This document shows, piece by piece, positions 1-8,007 of a DNA stretch of 64,000 nucleotides. The stretch covers positions 248,001-312,000 of the forward strand of contig NZ_JAQGLB010000005.1 of the NCBI RefSeq assembly GCF_027853965.1, written 5' to 3'. The notes below the pieces were generated by a model, which saw nothing but the letters and a program-made list of their open reading frames with translations, was not told where the DNA came from and ran no database searches. Position 1 is the stretch's first letter, and every line of letters starts with the position of its first letter. This DNA comes from Saccharopolyspora indica (lineage in GTDB: Bacteria > Actinomycetota > Actinomycetes > Mycobacteriales > Pseudonocardiaceae). Made by a program: the position numbers and the translations under genes.

Positions 1-628
1 GGTTGATCAGCTCCACCTCGCCGGCGGCCGCGGCCAGCGCCGGCCACGTCGTGGTGGAGCTCTCCGCGTTCGAGCCGTGGCTGATCGAGCTGCCGTGGTG
101 CAGCCACACCCGGCGGCCGCGGTCCGGGGCGGGTTCCACCGGCGCGTCGGTGCGCAGCTCGACGAGCTCGGTGACCTCCCGGTAGGGCAGCCAGATCTCG
201 ACGTCCTTGACCCCGGCGGCGAGCCCGGCGAACCGGACGGTGCCGACCGGGCCGGATTCGGTGTCCACACCGCCGGTGGCCATGTCGATGGTCACCACGT
301 TGCCACCGGTCGCCCTGGCCCGATCGGCCAACCGGCCGTCGACGAGCAGGTCGTAGTCGTTGCCGGGCAGGGTCTGGGCGCCCCGGTAGACGTTCCTGGT
401 CGCCAGCACGTCCAGCTCGATCGCGGTCGCCGCGGTCCGGAAGACCAGCCGGACCCCGGACGGCTGGGACTCCACCATGGCCAGTTGCCCGTCGGCGCAC
501 TGCGCGCGCGCTCGCGCGGGCAGGCGGTGCGGCCGCACCCCGCGTTCCGTCCGCTCCAGCTCCAGCGCACCGCGCACGATGCTCTCGGTGATCGGAGTGG
601 TGATCGACACCGCTGCGGCGTTGTTCAT
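1..628 (-). CDS. GDSL/SGNH-family esterase, 5' part only
   Basis: This reading frame starts at an ATG at 628 and runs open to the window edge, giving the first 209 codons. The visible part has an N-terminal beta-rich region of about 170 residues followed by HHGSSISHGS near residue 174, which matches block I of SGNH hydrolases with the catalytic serine. The order (N-terminal accessory domain, then a late GDSL block) resembles SsfX3-type and CE2-like esterases, which hydrolyse acyl esters. The other SGNH blocks lie outside the window, so catalytic completeness cannot be judged. The product has no visible signal peptide and is probably cytoplasmic. It is transcribed away from the efflux pump gene that ends at 670. 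Confidence 0.8.
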   Translation of the reverse strand, partial: MNNAAAVSITTPITESIVRGALELERTERGVRPHRLPARARAQCADGQLAMVESQPSGVRLVFRTAATAIELDVLATRNVYRGAQTLPGNDYDLLVDGRLADRARATGGNVVTIDMATGGVDTESGPVGTVRFAGLAAGVKDVEIWLPYREVTELVELRTDAPVEPAPDRGRRVWLHHGSSISHGSNAESSTTTWPALAAAAGEVELIN

Positions 629-669
629 GCGCCCCACCCTGTCAACTCGGCGCCCGGGGCGCACCTGAA

Positions 670-1857
670 TTACGCGGTGCTCCCGCGGCGGACCAGCACC
701 GCGAAGACGATCACGGCGGCCACCGACAAACCGCCCATGACCAGGCCCATCGGCAAGGCCGTGCCGGTGCCCGCCGAGCCGACCAGCGGAGCCGCCAAGG
801 CGCCTGCCGAGAACTGCATCACACCGAGCAGGGCCGAAGCGCTGCCCGCCGTCTCCGGGTGCCCGGACAGCGCCAGCGCCGTGGCGTTCGGCGAGACCAT
901 GCCGATGCTGGACACGACCAGGAACAACGCGGGCAGCAGCCCGGCCAGGCCCGCGTCGACGGCCGCCGACACCGCCACCGCCACTCCCCCGAGCGCGGTG
1001 CAGCCCAGGCCGATGGCCAGCAGGCGCCGGGGCGCGGCGCGCTCGACGAGGCGGGCGTTGAGCTGGCCGACGAGGATGATGCCCAGCGAGTTGATCCCGA
1101 AGACCAGGCTGAACAGCTGCGGCGACATGCCGTAGACGTCCTGCAGCACGAACGACGAGCCCGAGATGTAGGCGAACATCGCCGCGAAGGCCAGCGCGGA
1201 CGACAGCGAGCACCCGATGAACGCGCGGTCGCCGAGCAGCGCGCGGAAGGTGCGCAGGGTGTCGCCCAGGTTCCCGGCCCGCCGGTTCTGCGCGGGCAAC
1301 GTCTCGCGCACCCCGAACGCGGACGCCACCAGCAGCACCGCCCCGATCAGGCCCAGCGCCAGGAACACCCCGCGCCACGACGTCACCTGCAGCAGCTGCC
1401 CGCCGATGAGCGGCGCGAGGATCGGCGCCAGCCCGTTGACCAGCATCAGCAGCGAGAAGAACCGGGCCATCTCGATGCCCGAGTACAGGTCGCGCACCAC
1501 GGCCCGCGCGATGACGATCCCGGCCGCCCCGCCCAGCCCCTGCACCAGCCGCAACCCGGCCAGCGCGTACGCCGACGGGGCGAACGCGCACAGCAGCGAG
1601 GCCAGCGTGAACACCACCAGCCCGATCAGCAGCGGGCGCCGCCTGCCGAAGGTGTCCGAGAGCGGTCCGGCCACCAGCTGCCCCAGCGCGAGCCCGAGCG
1701 TGCAGGCGGTCAGCGACAGCTGGACCTGGGAGGCCCCGGTGCCGAGCTCGGCGGCGATCTCCGGGAAGGCGGGCAGGTACATGTCGATGGCCAGCGGGCC
1801 GAACGCGGACAACCCGCCCAGGATCAGCACGTACTTGGTCCTGTCCGGTGCAGACAT
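670..1857 (-). CDS. Bcr/CflA-type MFS drug efflux transporter
   Basis: The product is 395 residues with about 12 hydrophobic segments. Its first lines match the Bcr/CflA group: a first helix with a GGLSAFGPLAIDMYLPAFP segment, then motif A as LSDTFGRRRP after helix 2. Proteins of this group export drugs and small metabolites by proton antiport across the cytoplasmic membrane. I chose the ATG at 1857 because a purine-rich GAGGCGGGGG stretch precedes it and the first helix begins shortly after; an upstream in-frame start would add 31 arginine-rich residues that do not belong to the family. It is divergent from the gene at 1980. The substrate cannot be deduced. Confidence 0.9.
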   Translation of the reverse strand: MSAPDRTKYVLILGGLSAFGPLAIDMYLPAFPEIAAELGTGASQVQLSLTACTLGLALGQLVAGPLSDTFGRRRPLLIGLVVFTLASLLCAFAPSAYALAGLRLVQGLGGAAGIVIARAVVRDLYSGIEMARFFSLLMLVNGLAPILAPLIGGQLLQVTSWRGVFLALGLIGAVLLVASAFGVRETLPAQNRRAGNLGDTLRTFRALLGDRAFIGCSLSSALAFAAMFAYISGSSFVLQDVYGMSPQLFSLVFGINSLGIILVGQLNARLVERAAPRRLLAIGLGCTALGGVAVAVSAAVDAGLAGLLPALFLVVSSIGMVSPNATALALSGHPETAGSASALLGVMQFSAGALAAPLVGSAGTGTALPMGLVMGGLSVAAVIVFAVLVRRGSTA

Positions 1858-1979
1858 CCCCCGCCTCGTTCGTTCGCCGTGCAAATGAGCCGACAGCACG
1901 TTAGCCGACCGCGCGCGGGGCCGGTGTCGGTGGTTCATGGTCGTATGCACCGGCGATCCGACGCTTTCGAGGAGTTCCG

Positions 1980-2543
1980 ATGCACGATTTGCAACCCGCC
2001 GCCGACCGGCTGGCCGCGCTGCTGACCGGCGTCACCGATGCCCAGCTCACCGCGCCGACCCCGTGCTCGGAGTACACCGCGGGCGACCTGATCGACCACA
2101 TCAGCGGGCTGAGCCTGGCCTTCACCGGCGCGGCGGTGAAGGACTTCTCGCTGACCGCGCAAGGGCCTTCCGGTGACGCGTCCCGGCTGCCCGCCGACTG
2201 GCGCACCCGCATCCCCGAGCAGCTGACCGCGATGGCCGGGGCCTGGGCGGATCCGGCGGCCTGGGACGGGATGACGCAGGCCGGTGGCCTGGAGCTGCCC
2301 GGCCCGGTGGCCGGTCTGATCGCGCTGGACGAGCTCGTGGTGCACGGCTGGGACCTCGCGAAGGCGACCGGGCAGCCGTTCGACTGCGACGAGGAATCCC
2401 TGACCGCGTGCCTGGAGTTCGTCGGCCCGGCGGCCGGAGACGAGGAAGGCCCGTTCGACCCACCGGTCGAGGTCGCCGCGGACGCCCCGCCGCTGGACCG
2501 GCTCATCGGCCTGACCGGCCGGGACCCGGGCTGGCGCCCCTGA
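1980..2543 (+). CDS. TIGR03086-like protein (mycothiol-dependent maleylpyruvate isomerase fold)
   Basis: This 187-residue protein resembles the TIGR03086 group of the DinB/MDMPI superfamily, common in actinomycetes. It opens with DLQPAADRLAALLTGV, has the PTPCSEYTAGDLIDHI segment near residues 26-41, and LDELVVHGWDLAKATG near residue 120. The two histidines in those segments are at positions that bind metal in the family. Members with known function are mycothiol-dependent thiol transferases or isomerases, but most are uncharacterised, so only the fold is called. The ATG at 1980 follows GAGGAG by a good distance. It converges on the zinc dehydrogenase gene ending at 2550. Confidence 0.8.
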   Translation: MHDLQPAADRLAALLTGVTDAQLTAPTPCSEYTAGDLIDHISGLSLAFTGAAVKDFSLTAQGPSGDASRLPADWRTRIPEQLTAMAGAWADPAAWDGMTQAGGLELPGPVAGLIALDELVVHGWDLAKATGQPFDCDEESLTACLEFVGPAAGDEEGPFDPPVEVAADAPPLDRLIGLTGRDPGWRP

Positions 2544-2549
2544 GCGGCA

Positions 2550-3659
2550 TCAGGGCAGGCGGGGGTCGATCACGGCTTTGATCTTGCCCTGGTTGGCCAT
2601 CGCGGCCAGCGCCTTGGACGCCCCGCCCAGGCCGACCGGTTCGCTGAACAGCTCGTCCCAGGGCATCCGGTCGGCGAAGGTGCGGAAGAACTCCACCGCC
2701 CGGTGGTAGTCGGAGATGTCGCCGTTGAGCGAGCCGCGCACGGTCAGCTCCTTGCCCATCACCTCGCCCAGCGGCACCGGGGTGGGCTTGGTGCCGGTCG
2801 AGCCCACCACGACGATCGTGCCCCGCTGGGCCGCCATGCCCACCGCTTCGGCGCCGACGGTGTCGGCACCGGCGAAGTCGAACACGTAGTCCGCGCCGCG
2901 GCCGCCGGTGAGCTCCCGAACCGTCGCGATCCGGCCCACCGGCTTGCGGCTCAGCGGCACCGTCACGTCGGCGCCGAAGCGGGTCGCGGCCGCCAGCCGG
3001 TCGTCGGGGCCGCCGATGGTGATCACCTGCGCCGCTCCGGCGATCCGGGCGGCCGCCGTGGCGAAGATGCCCAGCGCACCCGCGCCCTGCACCACCACGG
3101 TCGAGCCGGGGCGGATGCCGCCCGCCCGGTCGAAGGCGCGCAGCACGGTCTTGCCCGCGCAGCCCGACATCGCCGCCCAGGTGTCCGGCACCTCGCCGGG
3201 CAGCAGGAGCTTGGCCGCGCCGGGGGTCACGTAGCACAGCTGCGTCAAACCGCCGGTCGAGTAGGGGCTTCGGTCCGCGCGCTGGCGGAATCCGTAGCCG
3301 CGGTCGGCGCACGCCACCGGTTCGCGCAGGACGGTGCAGCCGTAGCAGCGGCCGCACACCGATTCCGACCAGCCGATCCGGGCACCCGGCTCGACCGGCC
3401 TGCCCAGCGCGTCCGATGTGGACTCCCCCACCGCGACGACCTCGCCGACCATCTCGTGGCCCAGGATCACCGGCAGCATCCCGGGGAAGGTCATCCGCCC
3501 CTGCCACAGGTGCACGTCGGTGCCGCACAGCGTGGCGCAGGTGATGCGCACCAGCGCCGCACCGGGTTCCACCTCGGCGGGCAGGGGAACCTCCTGCAGG
3601 GCCAGCGGCTGCACGTGCCCGGTGAGCACGGCCGCCGCGGTCGTCGTCGGAAGCGTCAT
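2550..3659 (-). CDS. Zinc-dependent alcohol dehydrogenase (MDR superfamily)
   Basis: This 369-residue medium-chain dehydrogenase should oxidise an alcohol or reduce a carbonyl with NAD(P). The catalytic-zinc region reads CGTDVH near residue 45 with GHE near residue 69. Four cysteines spaced for the structural zinc sit in CGRCYGC and the following segment. The Rossmann motif GAGALG is near residue 180. The ATG at 3659 is preceded by GAGAAGGGG; an upstream start would add eight residues without an RBS. It lies 84 bases downstream of the short-chain dehydrogenase gene on the same strand, so the two are probably co-transcribed from the promoter carrying the operator at 4541. It is part of the TetR-linked catabolic island. 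Confidence 0.9.
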   Translation of the reverse strand: MTLPTTTAAAVLTGHVQPLALQEVPLPAEVEPGAALVRITCATLCGTDVHLWQGRMTFPGMLPVILGHEMVGEVVAVGESTSDALGRPVEPGARIGWSESVCGRCYGCTVLREPVACADRGYGFRQRADRSPYSTGGLTQLCYVTPGAAKLLLPGEVPDTWAAMSGCAGKTVLRAFDRAGGIRPGSTVVVQGAGALGIFATAAARIAGAAQVITIGGPDDRLAAATRFGADVTVPLSRKPVGRIATVRELTGGRGADYVFDFAGADTVGAEAVGMAAQRGTIVVVGSTGTKPTPVPLGEVMGKELTVRGSLNGDISDYHRAVEFFRTFADRMPWDELFSEPVGLGGASKALAAMANQGKIKAVIDPRLP

Positions 3660-3743
3660 CGCCAACCCCTTCTCGCGGAGCACCGCGAAAGATCAGACTA
3701 CGAATGGAGACGGAAAAGTCGCGCCTGGCAACAACTCGACAGC

Positions 3744-4484
3744 TCAGCCGAGCAGCTGGCCGCCGTCGACCTGCAGGCTCGCGCCGGTGATGTGCCGGGC
3801 CTGCGGGGAGGCCAGGAACACCACGGCAGGCACCACGTCGGCGACCTCGGCGATCCGGGCCAGCGGGATCCGCTGCTCCCACGCGGCGCGGGCGGCGGCA
3901 TCGGCGGTGAGCCCAGCTGTCATCGGCGTGCGCACCGGCCCGGGCGCCACCGCGTTGACCCGGATTCCGCGCGGCGCCAGCTCGATCGCGGCCGATCTGG
4001 TCAGCGCCTCGACGGCGGCCTTGCTCGCCTCGTAGTGCCCGAGACCGGGCGTGGGCTGCCGCGCGCCGATCGAGGTGATGTTCACGATGGCGCCGCCTTC
4101 GCCGCGCTCGGCCATCCGCGCGCCGACCGCCCTGGTCATCAGGAAGGTGCCGCGCAGGTTCACCCGGAAGCACGTGTCGAAGGCGGCGACGTCCAGTTCC
4201 ACCAGCGGGCCGCCGCCCGCGGTGAGCCCGGCGTTGTTGACCAGCACGTCCACCGCGCCGATCCGGTCGTGCACCTCGGCCACCGCGGCCTCCACCGCGC
4301 CGGCGTCGGCGATGTCCACCGCCACCCACTCCGCGCCGAGCTCGGCCGCCGCCGATTCGGCCGCACCGGCCGAGATGTCGGCGACCACCACGCGATCCCC
4401 GCCGGCCGCGAAGGATTCCGCGACACCGCGGCCGATTCCGCTGCCGCCTCCGGTCACCAGCACCACTCGGGACAGCTCGCCCAT
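3744..4484 (-). CDS. Short-chain dehydrogenase/reductase
   Basis: This is a classical 246-residue SDR. The cofactor motif TGGGSGIG is at residues 11-18, NNAG near residue 88, the catalytic Y-x3-K as YEASK near residue 152, and the end reads ITGASLQVDGGQLLG, typical of FabG-like enzymes. An Asp after the second strand (VVVADIS) suggests NAD rather than NADP. It is the first gene of a leftward unit with the zinc dehydrogenase and faces the aldo/keto reductase at 4585 across 100 bases that contain a TCTAC/GTAGA-type operator. The pathway is unknown; it could act on an intermediate shared with the neighbouring reductases. Confidence 0.93.
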   Translation of the reverse strand: MGELSRVVLVTGGGSGIGRGVAESFAAGGDRVVVADISAGAAESAAAELGAEWVAVDIADAGAVEAAVAEVHDRIGAVDVLVNNAGLTAGGGPLVELDVAAFDTCFRVNLRGTFLMTRAVGARMAERGEGGAIVNITSIGARQPTPGLGHYEASKAAVEALTRSAAIELAPRGIRVNAVAPGPVRTPMTAGLTADAAARAAWEQRIPLARIAEVADVVPAVVFLASPQARHITGASLQVDGGQLLG

Positions 4485-4540
4485 CGCAGACCACCCTCGA
4501 TTCGGCGCGACACCTGCCGCGCACCCGGATCACGTTTTAT

Positions 4541-4554
4541 TATACGACCGTAGA
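4541..4554. promoter_or_regulatory. Putative TetR operator 1, TATACGACCGTAGA
   Basis: The inverted repeat TATACGACCGTAGA lies between the divergent SDR (4484) and aldo/keto reductase (4585) starts. The same pattern occurs at 6280, 12431 and 14929, each time in a promoter region of this island, and each is followed by ACTA or a near variant. This is the basis for proposing it as the site of the TetR protein encoded at 6563-7156; no binding data exist here. Confidence 0.55.
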
Positions 4555-4584
4555 CTAAAAAGCCGTTGCGATGAAGGGAGAATC

Positions 4585-5550
4585 GTGGAGGAGAGCAGAA
4601 ACCCCGCGATCCGGCAGCTCGGCCCCGGCGGGACGCGCACCTCGGTGTTCGGCCTCGGGTCCTGGAACACCTGGGACCGGATGGACTTCGCCGACGCGGT
4701 CGCGCTGATCTCGACCGCGGTCGAGCGGGGCGTGACGCTGTTCGACGTCGCGCACTACAACACGGGCCCGCACGCCGAGCAGGCCCGCACCGACATCATC
4801 TTCGGCGAAGCCGTCCGCGCGGCGGGGATCGAACGGGACCGGTACCAGCTGTGCGGGAAGCTGTGGCTGTGGGAGTACCCGCGCACCGGCTTCGAGGAGC
4901 AGCTGACCACCTCCCTGGAGCGGGTCGGCGTGACGCACCTGGACACCGCGGTGGTCGGCGACTACCTGGAAGAACCGGACGTGCGGCAGATCGTGCTGGA
5001 CGTCAACGAGCAGATCCGCGCGGGCCGGATCGGCAGCTGGGGCGTGAACAACTGGATCGCCGCCGATCTGACGTCCGCAGTGGACTTCGCCGCCCGAGAA
5101 GGCCTGGTGCCGCCGTGCTTCGCCCAGCTGAAGTACAGCATCGTCCGCCGTTCGATGGCCGAGGGCGGCCCGTACGGCGAGCACTTCCGCACCGGCACCC
5201 TCGCCCTGCAGGCCTCGGACGTCTTCGAAGGCGGCATCCTCGCCGGTCGCAAGCACCCGCAGCGCAAGATCGGCGCCGACCCGGGCAACATCCGCGAGCA
5301 GATCCGCGCGGTGTCGGACGACGTGGCAGCCGTGGCGGCCGAGTTCGACGCGACCGCGGCGCAGGTCGCGATCGCCTTCTGCCTGGCACACCCGGCGGTG
5401 GCCAACGTCCTGTTCGGCGTGAGCCGCGCGGAGCAGCTGGCCGACAACCTCGCCGCCCTGCACCTGTGGCAGGAGCACGGGGCCCAGCTCCGCGCGGCAC
5501 TGGAACACCTCTGGCTCGACCGGGAGCTCAGCCCCGACGGGACCTGGTGA
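4585..5550 (+). CDS. Aldo/keto reductase, first of two paralogues
   Basis: The 321-residue protein has the AKR barrel pattern of the Kv-beta/Tas branch: GLGSWNTWDRMDF near the start, RGVTLFDVAHYN, a conserved-type lysine in QLCGKLW, and GVNNW later. It is clearly paralogous to the gene at 14998, sharing FADAVA, LFDV, the ASDV(F/L)EGGILAG segment and the last third. The tetrad is unusual: Asp and Tyr are four rather than five apart (DVAHY), and the position usually His or Asn seems to be Asp in VVGDY. The GTG at 4585 is supported by GAAGGGAG four bases upstream. The role is probably NADPH-dependent carbonyl reduction, but altered chemistry is possible. Confidence 0.85.
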   Translation: MEESRNPAIRQLGPGGTRTSVFGLGSWNTWDRMDFADAVALISTAVERGVTLFDVAHYNTGPHAEQARTDIIFGEAVRAAGIERDRYQLCGKLWLWEYPRTGFEEQLTTSLERVGVTHLDTAVVGDYLEEPDVRQIVLDVNEQIRAGRIGSWGVNNWIAADLTSAVDFAAREGLVPPCFAQLKYSIVRRSMAEGGPYGEHFRTGTLALQASDVFEGGILAGRKHPQRKIGADPGNIREQIRAVSDDVAAVAAEFDATAAQVAIAFCLAHPAVANVLFGVSRAEQLADNLAALHLWQEHGAQLRAALEHLWLDRELSPDGTW

Positions 5551-6279
5551 TCAGCGGAGGAACTCCACCGCCGCAGCCCGGAACTCATCACCCGTGAGAG
5601 CTCCGTGATGATCCCCGGGAACGCGCAGCACCTCGCCCCGCGGCAGGTGGTGGGCGAGCCCGTTGACGCCCTGCGACATGGGATCGTCCGCTCCCCCGAC
5701 CAGCAGCGCGGGAACCCCGGGCGGAGCCGCCGCCGGGTCGAACGGTTCGCGAGCCAGCCCTTCCACCAGCGACAGCAGCGATTCGGCGTCCCGCCCGGGG
5801 GCGGTGACCATGCCCAGGACCATGCCGGTGAGCTGATCGGCGGGCCGGTCGCCGCCCCGCGCCGCGGCGCGAGCGGCGGCGACGTCCACCGCGCCGAAGG
5901 GCTCGACCGGGCTCAACCCGCCGAGCACCAGCCGGCGGACCGGAACCCGGCTCACCGCAACGAGATCCCACGCCAACCGCGCCCCGAGGGAGTAGCCGAT
6001 CACGTCGACGGTATCGGTGCCAGCGGTTTGCAGCGCCTCGGCGAGCTTGTCCAGCACCTTCCCGGTGGTGCCCTCGGCAGCGGAGCCGACGCGCGGGCTC
6101 GCGCCGTGCCCGGGCAGGTCGACCACCAGCGTTTCGCGTCCGGCGGAGGCCAGCGGTCGCGCCCACCGGCCGACTGGCCAGTCCTGCGCGCCGCTGGAGG
6201 CGAAGCCGTGGATCAGGACGACGGCGGGACCGGTGACCTCGTCCGCAACGGTGCGGGTGATGGCGAGTTCAGTCGTCAT
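5551..6279 (-). CDS. Alpha/beta hydrolase
   Basis: The 242-residue product is an alpha/beta-hydrolase with oxyanion segment HGFASSG near residue 23, nucleophile elbow GYSLGAR near residue 95, acid in GGADDPM and histidine in GDHHGAL near the end, so the Ser-Asp-His triad looks complete. It should cleave an ester, lactone or C-C bond of the island's substrate. The ATG at 6279 directly abuts the operator at 6280. TACAGT lies six bases before the ATG, so a leaderless transcript is plausible. An upstream in-frame start would add 68 low-complexity residues through the operator and a hairpin, so I reject it. The stop codon overlaps nothing and converges with the reductase at 5550. Confidence 0.88.
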   Translation of the reverse strand: MTTELAITRTVADEVTGPAVVLIHGFASSGAQDWPVGRWARPLASAGRETLVVDLPGHGASPRVGSAAEGTTGKVLDKLAEALQTAGTDTVDVIGYSLGARLAWDLVAVSRVPVRRLVLGGLSPVEPFGAVDVAAARAAARGGDRPADQLTGMVLGMVTAPGRDAESLLSLVEGLAREPFDPAAAPPGVPALLVGGADDPMSQGVNGLAHHLPRGEVLRVPGDHHGALTGDEFRAAAVEFLR

Positions 6280-6293
6280 TCTACGACTGTAGA
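6280..6293. promoter_or_regulatory. Putative TetR operator 2, TCTACGACTGTAGA (perfect inverted repeat)
   Basis: TCTAC and GTAGA flank a four-base spacer, making the best palindrome of the four copies. It touches the start codon of the hydrolase gene and overlaps a TACAGT that could be its -10 element, so a bound repressor would block RNA polymerase directly. The flank ACCAAAAA resembles ACTAAAAA of operator 1. Confidence 0.6.
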
Positions 6294-6310
6294 CCAAAAA
6301 CTCGGGGCAG

Positions 6311-6340
6311 CACCCCGCTATCGGCGGTGATAGCGGGGTG
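6311..6340 (-). terminator. Hairpin terminator of the ABC transporter/TetR operon
   Basis: A perfect 12-bp stem (CACCCCGCTATC with its complement) with a six-base loop lies downstream of the TetR gene and just upstream of the hydrolase promoter. On the minus strand it is followed after about ten bases by a run of five T. Confidence 0.55.
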
Positions 6341-6423
6341 GGGTTGCGGCGGTGACGGGCCGGCTGACGACGGGGCCGGGTTGAGATCAGAGCGGTAGGC
6401 GGTCGCCTTGCGGGGGTAGCGAT

Positions 6424-6495
6424 TTCGCATGAAATTGGCTGCGTTGTCGACGAAACCTGCGGTGGCGAGGTCGCCAATTTCAAGCGAAATCGACG
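6424..6495. repeat. Two degenerate copies of the AT-rich CAATTTCG/CGAAATTG palindrome
   Basis: The stretch holds GATTTCGCATGAAATTGGC and, about 30 bases further on, GCCAATTTCAAGCGAAATCG. Both are imperfect forms of the palindromes seen at 34865, 34902, 57214 and 57336. They lie 3' of the TetR gene in a 283-base interval without any other gene; the rest of that interval shows only the hairpin at 6311 and the operator at 6280. Confidence 0.5.
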
Positions 6496-6562
6496 AAGCT
6501 CGCCACCACCGGAGCGGCCGAGAACGCGGCGTCCGGAAACCCAGTGCCGTCCGGTCTGGGGT

Positions 6563-7156
6563 TCAGTCGGCGATGTGGCGGAGGAGGCGGTCGACGTAGG
6601 CGCGGTACTCCGGGATCAGGGCTCCGTCGGGGAACATCAGGCAGGTCACGTTCGCCCCTATGGACACGCCGATGATCTCGCCCGCCACCGCCGTCACCGC
6701 CGGGGCGTCCGGCGGTTCGCCCTTGCCGCGGGCCGCGGCGATCCGCTCCGCCAGCTGGGCCCGCCAGGTTCGCAGGTGCTCGCGGTACAGCTCCGCCAGC
6801 TCCTCGTTGGTCACCGAGTGCTCCCACAGGGCCAGCAGGATCCGCGCCGAGTCGATCCGGTACTGGTCGAGCGGCAGCGCGGCCTCCACGTAGTGGCGCA
6901 GTGCCGCTTCCGCGTCCTCGGACTCCGGGCGCTGTTCGCCGGAGCGCTCGTTCATCTCGGCCAGCACGCTCTGGAAGGTGGCCGCGATGATGCTGTCCTT
7001 GCTCGGGAAGTACCGCTTGAGCGCACCGTTGGCGTAACCCGCCGCCGCGACGATGCTGCGCATGGTCGCGGCCTCGAACCCGCCCTCGATGATGAGCTGC
7101 TTGGCGACCGCGACGATCTCCCGGCGTCGCTGGTCGTGATCGATGATCTTCGGCAT
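6563..7156 (-). CDS. TetR-family transcriptional regulator, probable local regulator of the island
   Basis: The 197-residue protein has a TetR N-terminal helix-turn-helix (residues about 9-55, with GFEAATMRSIVAAAGYANGA and a following KRYFPSKDSI) and a divergent ligand-binding C-terminal part that contains an LLALWEHSV segment similar to TetR_C domains of the BetI/YcdC type. It is the last gene of the leftward ABC transporter operon, five bases behind the ATPase gene. The ATG at 7156 is used because the upstream alternative would overlap the ATPase gene. Four related inverted repeats in the promoters around it, one upstream of its own operon, suggest autoregulation and control of the whole island. 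The ligand is probably the imported compound or a breakdown product. Confidence 0.92.
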   Translation of the reverse strand: MPKIIDHDQRRREIVAVAKQLIIEGGFEAATMRSIVAAAGYANGALKRYFPSKDSIIAATFQSVLAEMNERSGEQRPESEDAEAALRHYVEAALPLDQYRIDSARILLALWEHSVTNEELAELYREHLRTWRAQLAERIAAARGKGEPPDAPAVTAVAGEIIGVSIGANVTCLMFPDGALIPEYRAYVDRLLRHIAD

Positions 7157-7161
7157 GGTCC

Positions 7162-8007
7162 CTACGTTGTGCTCGACTCGCCCGGGTCGCGCAGCCGGAG
7201 CCACGCCCGCCTGCGCTCGGCCTGCCGGGCCGGATCGGCGACCGGGGACGCGAGCAGCAGTCGACGCGTGTACGGGTGCGCCGGGCTGCGCGTGATCGTC
7301 CCGTTCGCCCCCGACTCGACGATTCGCCCACCGTACATCACCGAAACCCGGTGGCAGATGCGGCGCACCACACCCAGATCGTGCGAGATGAACAGGTAGG
7401 ACACCCCGGTCTCGCGCTGGATGTCGATGAACAGGTCGACCACGGCCGCCTGGGTGGTCAGGTCCAGCGCGCTGACCGGCTCGTCGCAGATGATCAGCCG
7501 CGGCCGGCGCACCAGCGCCCTGGCGATGGCGATGCGCTGCCGCTGCCCGCCGGAGAACTCGCCGGGGTAGCGCTCCGCCGCGTCCGCGGGCAGCCGCACC
7601 TGGTCGAGCATCTCGGCGACCGCGGCGCGGGCGGTCTCCCGGTCGGTCCCGGCCGCCCGCAGCGGCTCGGCCACCGCCTGGCCCACCGTCATCGCCGGGT
7701 CCAGCGAGCCGTAGGGGTCCTGGAAGACCACCTGCACGTCAGCGGCCAGCCGGCGCCGCTCAGCGCCGCTGGCGCGCGTGGTGTCGCGACCGTCGATGCG
7801 GATCGAACCCGCGGAGACCGGGCTCAGCCCGAGGATCGCCTTGCCCAGCGTCGACTTGCCCGAGCCGCTCTCGCCGACCAGCCCGACGCACTCCCCCGCC
7901 CCGATGCTCAACGACACCCCGTGCAGCGCGCGGAAGGTGCTCCGACCGCGGCGGTAGTCCACCACGAGATCGTCCACCTCCAGGAGCGAGCTGTGGTTCG
8001 TGCTCAT
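7162..8007 (-). CDS. Oligopeptide/dipeptide-type ABC transporter ATPase (DppF/OppF-like)
   Basis: This 281-residue nucleotide-binding subunit has Walker [10 protein letters not shown] near residue 44, the signature FSGGQRQRIAIARAL near residue 148 and Walker B LIICDEP, ending in an oligopeptide-type C-terminal tail (TRRLLLASP). It energises import together with the ATPase domain fused to the permease encoded just upstream; such importers need two ATPase halves. Its ATG overlaps the stop of the upstream gene by four bases, so translation is probably coupled. The substrate class (peptide, sugar, nickel or other small molecule) cannot be read from the ATPase. Confidence 0.92.
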   Translation of the reverse strand: MSTNHSSLLEVDDLVVDYRRGRSTFRALHGVSLSIGAGECVGLVGESGSGKSTLGKAILGLSPVSAGSIRIDGRDTTRASGAERRRLAADVQVVFQDPYGSLDPAMTVGQAVAEPLRAAGTDRETARAAVAEMLDQVRLPADAAERYPGEFSGGQRQRIAIARALVRRPRLIICDEPVSALDLTTQAAVVDLFIDIQRETGVSYLFISHDLGVVRRICHRVSVMYGGRIVESGANGTITRSPAHPYTRRLLLASPVADPARQAERRRAWLRLRDPGESSTT

